Positions 54,302-61,816 of a stretch of 64,000 nt of DNA are shown piece after piece. The stretch is from CALJFL01 sp963669435. Lineage in GTDB: Bacteria > Pseudomonadota > Gammaproteobacteria > Pseudomonadales > Halieaceae. The stretch spans positions 3,720,001 through 3,784,000 of the forward strand of contig OY770025.1 in the NCBI GenBank assembly GCA_963669435.1, written 5' to 3'. A model generated the notes under the pieces. It did no database searches. It was given only the letters and a program-made list of their open reading frames with translations, and was not told the origin of the DNA. Both the position numbers and the translations under genes were made by a program. The stretch's first letter is position 1. Every line of letters begins with the position of its first letter.

Positions 54302-55375
54302 ATGGAGCGTGCCGAGATTAATAGCGCAACGAGAGCACCACAATTGGATTCCGCGGACATCAAGGGCTTCCAGTTAAGTAACGACAACGGCCTGTCCATG
54401 GAAGTGATCAGCCTGGGTGCGGCTATTGTGTCATTGTCCGTTCCTGATCGGCATGGTAACCCGCGAGATGTCGTCCTGGGTCTACCGGACTCGGTGGCCT
54501 ATCGAAGTAATCCAAACTATATGGGGGTGGCGGTGGGGCGTGTTGCCAACCGAATTTCCGGCGCCCGGTTTTCCCTTACCGAGACCAGTTACCCTCTCAC
54601 TGCAAATACGCCGCCGCACCATTTACATGGTGGCCCTGGTGGTTTTCACCTGCGCAATTGGAGAGTCTGCCAGGAGTCCTGGGAGACACCGCCCAACCGT
54701 GTGCAACTCGGGTACGTCAGCGAGGCCGGCGAAGAGGGCTACCCGGGTAAACTAAAAGCCGGTGTTTGCTATGAGTTAACTGACGACAATGCTGTGTTGA
54801 TCGACTTTTGTGCAGTCAGTGACAGTCCGACGGTGGTCAATCTCACCCAGCACGCCTATTTCAACCTGGCGGGGCACGATGGGGGAGTGATTGACGACCA
54901 TTACTTGCAGGTTGCGGCTGATCGGTATCTGCAAATTAATGACTCACAGGTTCCGACGGGAAGTGTCGAGGAAGTGGTTGGTTCGCCGCTGGACTTGCGT
55001 GAGCCGCGGCGACTGGGCAATGTCCTGCTGGCAGACCATCCGCAACTTGAGTTAGCGCGGGGTCTCGATCATTACTATGTATTGCCGGAAAAGGCATCGG
55101 GACTGCAACTCGCGGCGCAGCTGCGAGATGACAGTGTCGGTATTTCTATGTCGGTGCATACTGACCAGCCTGGCCTGCAAGTGTATTCAGCCAATCACCT
55201 GATGCCGGGTACGGTGGGGAAGGGTGGTGTGCGTTATGGGCCGCGCCATGGCCTGTGCCTGGAGACCCAGCAGTTTCCGGATGCACCGAACCACCCTCAC
55301 TTCCCCGCCATCACACTGTTGCCCGGCCAGCGCTATACCAGTAAAACCCGTTGGGAGTTTCAGTCGTTCCAGTAG
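54302..55375 (+). CDS. galM: Aldose 1-epimerase (galactose mutarotase)
   Basis: 357 residues. Catalytic elements visible: TANTPPHHLHGGPGGFHLR, the acid His in VVNLTQHAYFNLAG and the base Glu in LCLETQQFPDAPNHPHFP. It interconverts alpha- and beta-galactose released by the two galactosidases, so that a stereospecific dehydrogenase can act. Cytoplasmic (no signal peptide). Ends 2 bp from the convergent glpD. Confidence 0.94.
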   Translation: MERAEINSATRAPQLDSADIKGFQLSNDNGLSMEVISLGAAIVSLSVPDRHGNPRDVVLGLPDSVAYRSNPNYMGVAVGRVANRISGARFSLTETSYPLTANTPPHHLHGGPGGFHLRNWRVCQESWETPPNRVQLGYVSEAGEEGYPGKLKAGVCYELTDDNAVLIDFCAVSDSPTVVNLTQHAYFNLAGHDGGVIDDHYLQVAADRYLQINDSQVPTGSVEEVVGSPLDLREPRRLGNVLLADHPQLELARGLDHYYVLPEKASGLQLAAQLRDDSVGISMSVHTDQPGLQVYSANHLMPGTVGKGGVRYGPRHGLCLETQQFPDAPNHPHFPAITLLPGQRYTSKTRWEFQSFQ

Positions 55376-55377
55376 CG

Positions 55378-57087
55378 TTAACCTGCCTGAGAGGATTGCG
55401 CTTGTTGTTCGACCATTGTTGGGGAAGCACTCACCGCGGCCAGAGTCGAGTTGGATGCGTCTTGCGATTGCACTTCATCCGACGCAGTCGCGTCTATGTA
55501 TTCCTGCAGCTTCGCATCCGCCTCGTCGCCGAAAAGAATTTCACAGGCTTCGCGTAGACCGGGAGCGCTAATGACCGCATCGCGTTTCACCACCAGGGCG
55601 ATCTTGGAGCGACGACGCAGGAAGTCCTCGAGTTTGGTAATCATCTCGCGCCGCGCGGCCAGTTCAATTTCGCAGCGCAGATATTCGGCGTTATCGATCA
55701 ACAGTGCTGCGCTGGAACGATCAGCGCGTATGGTCTCCAGCAACTCCAGGGCGTTGGCACCATAGCGTCGCCACAGCCGCTGGGTCAGCGGCTCAGATGA
55801 CTTGGGGGAGGTTAACGCATCCAGGTCCATTAACCTTGCCTGGTGCAGAAACTCCCGGTGCACATCTTCGCCGGGCTCCCCATACCAGATCTTGTCTGCA
55901 AATGGCGAATCCACGCCCAGCTGTTTAACGATAGCGGCGACCTCTTCGCCGACATTGATGCAGTCAGTGAGTTTGCCGCCGAAGATACTGAGACAGCGGT
56001 CGCTTTCGTTAATGTCGATGGCGTGTTTGCGCGATAACTTAACCCAGTCGGCCTGGCCGTCCTTGCCCTTCAGTGCGAGCGGCCGCACACCGCAGCGCTC
56101 TGCGATGATGTCCTGCGTCGTGAGCGGCTTCTCCAGCTTTAACATCGCGTTCGCATTGGCTAACACGAATTGGCGATCTTCCTCGCTGACCGTGGCCGAG
56201 GGTGTCTCGATCTGGGTGTCGGTGGTGCCAATACAGGTCCGCGCTCCCATGGGTATCACAAAAAACAGGCGGCCATCACTGGCAAAAAATGCCAGCACTC
56301 GACGCGTGGGTGTTACGCGATCGACGATCAGATGAATACCCTTGGAAAACAGGTGGCGATGCTCGGTGGTTTCCCCGGTCAGGGTGTTGTGCTGGTCGAC
56401 ATAGGGACCGCAGGCATTGATCAAAATCTTTGAGCGTACGGTGATCTCCTGGTCACTGATCCTGTCTCGGACCCGGGTGTGCCAGAGATCGCCCTCCTTG
56501 CCGGAGCCCAGAGACTCCAGGTAATTGCCGGTAATACAGCCGTAGTTCAGCGCGGTGCGGATGAAATTGAAAACAAAGCGCGCGTCGTTGTCGTAAAGAT
56601 AACAGTCTGAGTACTGAAAGCCGCCAGCGGCCGTCTCAGTATTGATTACTGGCTCTTCCCGCTGAAGTTGTTTGCGTGTGAAGTAGCGCGGGGCGCGGGT
56701 AACAAAGCGACCAAAAAACCAGTACAGCACGGTGCCCAGGTAAACCAGTAGCGTGGGAAAGCGAAAGCCCTTCTCAATAGTAGTCAGAAACGAAATTTCC
56801 TTGACCGTGGACGGGTAGCTGCGCATCAGGTGGTTGCGACTTTTGCAGAGCTTGTTGACCAGCAGGTACTCGAAACTTTCCAGGTACTTAACACCACCCC
56901 ATACCAGGTTCGAGGAGTTGGAACTGGCGCCGCTGCCGAAGTCATCGCGCTCGATCAGGGCAACCTTTACCCCCTTGGCAGCCAGGCAGGCAGCTGAGGC
57001 GGCGCCATTGATGCCGCCACCGACAATGAGCACGTCGTAGGTGTCATCGGACAGCTTACCGATGTTGGTTTTTCTCAGGTCAGTCAT
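55378..57087 (-). CDS. glpD: FAD-dependent glycerol-3-phosphate dehydrogenase (GlpD/GlpA family)
   Basis: 569 residues. FAD-binding VLIVGGGINGAASAACLAAKG, then IERDDFGSGASSNSSNLVWGG and KYLESFEY, typical of glycerol-3-phosphate dehydrogenases, with MGARTCIGTTDTQ and a C-terminal DAO_C domain (ANALELLETIRADR). It oxidises sn-glycerol 3-phosphate to dihydroxyacetone phosphate and reduces quinone. The last ~40 residues (QDASNSTLAAVSASP...) are a low-complexity tail. No glpF, glpK or glpR nearby: it sits between galM and the alpha-galactosidase, which is not the usual glp context. This is the reason for the galactosyl-glycerol proposal. Confidence 0.9.
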   Translation of the reverse strand: MTDLRKTNIGKLSDDTYDVLIVGGGINGAASAACLAAKGVKVALIERDDFGSGASSNSSNLVWGGVKYLESFEYLLVNKLCKSRNHLMRSYPSTVKEISFLTTIEKGFRFPTLLVYLGTVLYWFFGRFVTRAPRYFTRKQLQREEPVINTETAAGGFQYSDCYLYDNDARFVFNFIRTALNYGCITGNYLESLGSGKEGDLWHTRVRDRISDQEITVRSKILINACGPYVDQHNTLTGETTEHRHLFSKGIHLIVDRVTPTRRVLAFFASDGRLFFVIPMGARTCIGTTDTQIETPSATVSEEDRQFVLANANAMLKLEKPLTTQDIIAERCGVRPLALKGKDGQADWVKLSRKHAIDINESDRCLSIFGGKLTDCINVGEEVAAIVKQLGVDSPFADKIWYGEPGEDVHREFLHQARLMDLDALTSPKSSEPLTQRLWRRYGANALELLETIRADRSSAALLIDNAEYLRCEIELAARREMITKLEDFLRRRSKIALVVKRDAVISAPGLREACEILFGDEADAKLQEYIDATASDEVQSQDASNSTLAAVSASPTMVEQQAQSSQAG

Positions 57088-57189
57088 GAAACGACGGTGA
57101 GCCTCGCGATTTTCTTAATGGACAAACAGCTGGGCAACCGGACCGGTGCCAGCGCAATACGCAATAGTTACGAAAAAGCCGAAGCATTA

Positions 57190-57208
57190 TATAGTATTTA
57201 TAGTACAA
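57190..57208. promoter_or_regulatory. AT-rich operator-like site between glpD and alpha-galactosidase genes
   Basis: TATAGTATTTATAGTACAA. The first 13 bases equal those at 52220-52232. The end, TTATAGTACAA (57198-57208), differs at one position from the DgoR operator half TTGTAGTACAA that I recall for E. coli. It lies in the 237-bp divergent gap and could regulate both glpD and the galactosidase. Confidence 0.5.
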
Positions 57209-57324
57209 ATAGTAATAGAATGCCGAAATTCATAAGTTGGTCTACATTGGCTCGATAATCGCGCTTTCCTCTGCCCATAGAGCGGGCCAGATGGCGCGGA
57301 AAAGTCAGCCTGGCAGGATAAAAA

Positions 57325-59460
57325 ATGACATCGCCTATTAACGACTTCTACGTGATGCACAGCAACAAGAGCAGCCTGGTGCTGGATTGCCGCAATAACG
57401 CGCCGGCGATTATGTATTGGGGGGTGCGCCTTAGTGAGGACACTAGTCCTGAGATGCTGGCACTGCTAACCACCCGCCAGGAAGCCCAGGCCTGCGTGGA
57501 GCGGGAAGTGCCTGTCGCGTTATCGCCGGAATTTGGTGCGGGTTTTTCGGGAAATGCTGGCATCCAGATTCACCGCCAGGGGCGCCAGTGGGGGGTCTAC
57601 TCCAGCATGAACTCGGTGGCGCAGGATGGACCGAACAAACTCTCCATCGAGTCGGTCTGTGCCGCCACCGAAATCCTGATCCGGCATACCCTGGAACTGG
57701 ATGTGGCCAGCGGGGTGTTGGCCGCCACGACCGAGATTACCAATACCGGTAACGAAACCTTGTGGGTAGAGCGCTGCAATGCGCCGTGCATTCCGTTGCC
57801 ACTGCATTACGACAAGATACTGGGCTTCGAGGGACGCTGGGCCAATGAATTTCAGTTGCAGGAGGTAGACAGGTTTCTTGGCTCCTACCTGCGAGAAAAT
57901 CGCGCGGGCAGGACATCTCACGACACCTTTCCGGGTGTGGTGATACACACCGGCCAGACCAACGAAAGTATCGGTGGAGCCTTTGGCCTGCACCTGGGTT
58001 GGAGCGGCAACCACAGGATCTGTATCGAGGAGCAATCAGAGGGGCGAGCCTACGCGCAGTTGGGTGAATTGTTTTACCCGGGCGAAATGAGCCTGGAACC
58101 GGGTGAAAGCTATTGCAGCCCGGTGCTATACGGCGCTCGCACCCACGACGGATTCTCCGGGCTGTCGCGCTGCTTTCACCGCTACGTGCGGCGACATCTC
58201 ACGGACGAAAGAATCACCGCCAACCTGAAACCCGTGCATTTCAATACCTGGGAGGCCATGTATTTCGACCTGTCCACCGATAAGTTGTGTGCACTGGCGG
58301 ACGAGGCGGCCGCCGTCGGGGTAGAGCGTTTCGTGCTGGACGACGGCTGGTTCAGGAACCGCAATTCCGACGCCGCCGGGCTCGGTGACTGGTTCGTGGA
58401 CGAGGCCGTGTTTCCGGACGGACTGGACCCCCTCATCAAGCACGTTAATGACCTGGGTATGGAATTCGGGCTGTGGGTGGAGCCGGAAATGGTTAATCCC
58501 GATAGCGACCTCTACCGTGCGCATCCTGATTGGGCGTTGGGGGCGGCGCCTGCGCCCGACCTGATGTCACGCAACCAGTTGGTACTGGATCTAACCCGGC
58601 CCGAAGTGCAGGAATACCTGTTCGAGTGTCTCGATGCGCTGGTCAGTCGCTACCCCATCACTTATCTCAAGTGGGATATGAACCGTAACCTGGATCAACC
58701 GGGCGGTGCCGACGGGCGCGTGGTAACCCATTACCAGACGCTCGCCTTCTACGCGCTACTGGAGCGCTTGCGCAAAGCACATCCCGCGCTTGAAATAGAG
58801 AGTTGCTCTTCCGGTGGTGCGCGGGCCGACTACGGTGTGCTTGCACATACCGACCGAATCTGGACCAGTGACACCAATGACGCCCTCGATCGACTGCGTA
58901 TCCAGAAAGGCTTTTCCTTCTTTTTCCCGCCGGAATTTATGGGGGCACATGTGGGCCCTTATGAGTGCCATATTACCGGACGCTGTATCAATATGAGCAC
59001 GCGCGCCGGGGTGGCAATGTTTGGGAATATGGGTATTGAAGCCAACCTGCTGGAAATGAACGCCGAGGAAAAAGAAGAGTTGACCGCCGCGGTTGCGCTG
59101 CATAAGAAGCACCGTGAGCTAATTCTGGGCAGTGACCTGGTGCGCCTGGATCTGCATGATTACGAGAGCGGGTTTGGCATTATCGGCCCCGACAAGCGCG
59201 AAGCGATGTTTTCCTATGCATTACTGGCGGGGATACCCAATGCTGCGCCCGGACGTTTTCGTTTTCGCGGACTGGAGCTTGACGCCCAGTACGAGATCAA
59301 CGTGATCTGGCCGTTGGCGCCCAAGAGTAACTCGACCTCCATCCTCGACGTGATCAACGGTGCCATTTTAAGTGGTGACGCACTGATGCGCGTGGGTATG
59401 CAGTTGCCCATTATGCACCCGGAGAATCTGCTGATCATTCACCTACAGCGGCAGGACTAG
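57325..59460 (+). CDS. GH36 alpha-galactosidase
   Basis: 711 residues, no signal peptide, so cytoplasmic. N-terminal beta-supersandwich (MHSNKSSLVLDCRNNAPAIMYWG), then the (beta/alpha)8 barrel with catalytic nucleophile Asp451 in YLKWDMNRN and acid/base Asp516 in WTSDTNDALDRLRIQKG. FVLDDGWF is another family signature. It hydrolyses terminal alpha-galactosyl groups (melibiose, raffinose, galactosyl-glycerol). Cytoplasmic location means the substrate is imported first, consistent with a nearby TonB receptor. Convergent with the GH42 gene, 13 bp apart. Confidence 0.95.
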   Translation: MTSPINDFYVMHSNKSSLVLDCRNNAPAIMYWGVRLSEDTSPEMLALLTTRQEAQACVEREVPVALSPEFGAGFSGNAGIQIHRQGRQWGVYSSMNSVAQDGPNKLSIESVCAATEILIRHTLELDVASGVLAATTEITNTGNETLWVERCNAPCIPLPLHYDKILGFEGRWANEFQLQEVDRFLGSYLRENRAGRTSHDTFPGVVIHTGQTNESIGGAFGLHLGWSGNHRICIEEQSEGRAYAQLGELFYPGEMSLEPGESYCSPVLYGARTHDGFSGLSRCFHRYVRRHLTDERITANLKPVHFNTWEAMYFDLSTDKLCALADEAAAVGVERFVLDDGWFRNRNSDAAGLGDWFVDEAVFPDGLDPLIKHVNDLGMEFGLWVEPEMVNPDSDLYRAHPDWALGAAPAPDLMSRNQLVLDLTRPEVQEYLFECLDALVSRYPITYLKWDMNRNLDQPGGADGRVVTHYQTLAFYALLERLRKAHPALEIESCSSGGARADYGVLAHTDRIWTSDTNDALDRLRIQKGFSFFFPPEFMGAHVGPYECHITGRCINMSTRAGVAMFGNMGIEANLLEMNAEEKEELTAAVALHKKHRELILGSDLVRLDLHDYESGFGIIGPDKREAMFSYALLAGIPNAAPGRFRFRGLELDAQYEINVIWPLAPKSNSTSILDVINGAILSGDALMRVGMQLPIMHPENLLIIHLQRQD

Positions 59461-59461
59461 T

Positions 59462-59487
59462 TGCGCCGTCTCTTTAGACGGGCGCTT
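59462..59487. terminator. Hairpin between convergent galactosidase genes
   Basis: CCGTCT and AGACGG pair around a 4-base CTTT loop, with flanking GCG/CGC pairs available through a one-base bulge. It covers the GH42 stop codon and lies just after the GH36 stop, so it could act in both directions. No long T tract. Confidence 0.35.
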
Positions 59488-61441
59488 CCCAGACCGCCAC
59501 ATCCCGGGGCGGCAGCTGCCGGTCACCAAGAAGGAATCGGGCGTTCTCATCCACGGGAAGGGTGCGTGACTCGCTCGCGTAGTTAAATGCGAACATCAGC
59601 TTGCCGCGGCGTCGAACCCGCACATCCTTTCCCCAGTCAACCAGCGCAATATCCAACTGCGAACATAACCCGCTGAAAAATGCCTTGAGGAAATCGCGGT
59701 CTGTCAGTGTCGCCAGGTAAATAAAGCGCTGCGACCGGGTGGCTGCGGCTGAGCCGTCCTCATAACGCGCGAGCACTTCCGTATCGCCGGTCTCAATCTC
59801 CTCTCGCCAGATGCCACTGCGAAATTCCCTGCCATCCCAGGTTAGTGGTTCGTGGCAATCTGCGCGCAGGGTTTCCACTGACAGTACTTTTACGCCCAGC
59901 AGAGCTTGCAAGGAACCGGGGGCGAGATTAGCAGGGTGGGATAGATCTTCGGTCTTGGAGCCCGACCTGGGTCCGAATACAACCGTGGCGCTGGTATTTT
60001 GGCACCGTGCAACGAAAGCGTCATCGACAATCGGCAGGCAGGGAACCAGCACCAGCTTATAGGCAGACAGGTCAGCCCGTGTCGAAATAAAATCGACGTC
60101 CAACCCGAGTTCCCGCAGAGCGCGGTAGTAGGATAGTTGCACCTGGTTATAGTTGTAGGCGTCTGACTGACGATCGATGTCGGTAACCCATTGCCCGGGC
60201 GCATCGCTGACGATCGCGATAGGGGCTGCCAGTGTTTCCTCACTCGCCGCCCCCAACTGCTCGACCTCAGCTATGCTTTGCACCACCTGGTCCCAGGCCT
60301 CGGCCCTGGAGTTGTCGGGCCGCAGCAGGCCGGCATGCATCTGTTCCTGTGCAAATCCCGCCTGCCGCCAGCGAAAGTAAGACACGCAGTCGGCGCCGTG
60401 GGCAAAGGCCTCCAGCGTCCAGAATCGAATCATGCCCGGTGCAGGACGGGGGTTGTTGGGTGCCCAGTTCACCGGGCCCGGTTGCTGCTCCATGATCCAG
60501 AAGCCCGCTTTGTTGAGGCTGAGACCGCGAGACTGGTCGTGGTAGTAGGTAGCGAAATCCGGATGCCCGGTGCGCATGTAGGGCTTGAATGCCTCGGCGC
60601 TGGCGTTGGCGAAATGCAGGTCGCTACGGCCCAGGGGGTAGTTATCGTAGCTGGCGAAGTCCAGTGACTCCGCGAGTTCCCAGTTGTCGAAGCCGGTTTC
60701 ATTCATGGGAATGTAGTTGTGGGTGACGAACTTGCCCGGGGCATGTTCACGAATGATATCTACCTGCCGGCGGTTGAAGTCGATGACCTGGCCTGAGGCG
60801 AAACGCTGGTAGGCGAGACGGTGCGACGGGTGCGCCTCGGTGACGGTACCGACCGGCAAATCGATTTCTTCAAAGCTGCGGTACTCCATTGACCAGAATG
60901 CGTTACCCCAGGCAGCGTTCAGGGCGTCAATGGTCTCGTAGCGTTTCCGGCACCATTCTATAAATGCTGAGTGTGCCGCGTCCGAGGCACTCAAAGTAGT
61001 GTCGTGGCAGCCCAGCTCGTTGTCGGTCTGCCAGCCGACCACAGCATCGTTCTGCCCATAGCGCTGGGCCAATTCGCGGGTGATCCGCTCGGACTCACGC
61101 TGGTAGATGGTGCTGGAAAAATCGTAATGCCGCCGCGAACCAAAGCCACGCGTCCGCCCGGTGTTCGGATCGACGGGCAACACTTCCGGCCACTTGTCCA
61201 CCAGCCACTTCGGTGGGGTAGCGGTGGGGGTTCCGATCAATACCTGGAGATTGTGTTCGGCCAAAATGGCAATGATCTCGTCAAGCCAAGCGAATTCCAG
61301 CTGGCCCTCGGTGGGCTCCAGCCGGGACCAGGCAAATTCTGCGATGCGCACATAGGTCAGCCCGAGGTTGGCCATCATGGCGGCATCTTCTCGCCATTGG
61401 GTCGGGGAGCATTGCTCCGGGTAGTAGCAAATTCCAAACAT
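59474..61441 (-). CDS. GH42 beta-galactosidase
   Basis: 655 residues, GH42 fold. MFGICYYPEQ start, RIAEFAWSRLEP, acid/base Glu142 in WQTDNELGCHD and nucleophile Glu318 in FWIMEQQPGPVNW. A trimerisation domain and C-terminal beta domain follow (IVSDAPGQW, FAFNYASESRTLPV). No signal peptide, so cytoplasmic. It removes beta-galactosyl units. Length is normal for the family. GH42 enzymes often act on galacto-oligosaccharides or galactosides other than lactose. Confidence 0.95.
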   Translation of the reverse strand: MFGICYYPEQCSPTQWREDAAMMANLGLTYVRIAEFAWSRLEPTEGQLEFAWLDEIIAILAEHNLQVLIGTPTATPPKWLVDKWPEVLPVDPNTGRTRGFGSRRHYDFSSTIYQRESERITRELAQRYGQNDAVVGWQTDNELGCHDTTLSASDAAHSAFIEWCRKRYETIDALNAAWGNAFWSMEYRSFEEIDLPVGTVTEAHPSHRLAYQRFASGQVIDFNRRQVDIIREHAPGKFVTHNYIPMNETGFDNWELAESLDFASYDNYPLGRSDLHFANASAEAFKPYMRTGHPDFATYYHDQSRGLSLNKAGFWIMEQQPGPVNWAPNNPRPAPGMIRFWTLEAFAHGADCVSYFRWRQAGFAQEQMHAGLLRPDNSRAEAWDQVVQSIAEVEQLGAASEETLAAPIAIVSDAPGQWVTDIDRQSDAYNYNQVQLSYYRALRELGLDVDFISTRADLSAYKLVLVPCLPIVDDAFVARCQNTSATVVFGPRSGSKTEDLSHPANLAPGSLQALLGVKVLSVETLRADCHEPLTWDGREFRSGIWREEIETGDTEVLARYEDGSAAATRSQRFIYLATLTDRDFLKAFFSGLCSQLDIALVDWGKDVRVRRRGKLMFAFNYASESRTLPVDENARFLLGDRQLPPRDVAVWEAPV

Positions 61442-61706
61442 AGTGATAAGCGCCGAGGTCAGGTCATCCGGTAGGCTGTCAGGCCGCAGATTATAATAAA
61501 ATCAGATAAATAAGATAATAATTTTATTTTGCCTTACATTCTGTAATCAGCTCATGGCCATGCAGAACAGAGCGATGTACATAAACGTAGTCAGTAAATC
61601 GGAAAAAATCCAGTAATTACAGCGATTTAGGTGGCCTTTTGGGGCTGGGTAGAAGCGCCTTCGAGGGCCGATTACAACCGCAAATTACTACCGGAAAATT
61701 AAACTT

Positions 61707-61724
61707 TACTATTTATATGATATA
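61707..61724. promoter_or_regulatory. AT-rich operator-like site upstream of the receptor gene
   Basis: TACTATTTATATGATATA. The first 11 bases match the TAGTATTTATA core at 52222 and 57192 with one difference. About 110 bp before the receptor start. Confidence 0.35.
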
Positions 61725-61753
61725 TATTAGGATTTTCAAAGTACTAAAAAAGG

Positions 61754-61782
61754 GGTGCTCCAGTAGCGGTACTGGCGACACC
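61754..61782 (+). other. Stem-loop in receptor leader
   Basis: CCAGTA (61760-61765) and TACTGG (61770-61775) pair perfectly around GCGG, and GGTG/CACC (61754-61757, 61779-61782) extend it beyond an internal loop. It lies 35 bases before the start codon. Could be a leader RNA structure; function unknown. Confidence 0.35.
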
Positions 61783-61816
61783 TTAAAACTATAACTAAGC
61801 AAGCGAGAACCTACCT

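Larger units (their letters stand above)
61442..61816. other. Gene-free divergent promoter region
   Basis: 375 bp between the GH42 start and the TonB receptor start. It is strikingly AT-rich (61490-61530 and 61680-61750), and holds an operator-like TACTATTTATA (61707-61717) and a stem-loop in the probable leader of the receptor gene (61754-61782). No open reading frame of merit. Confidence 0.7.
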
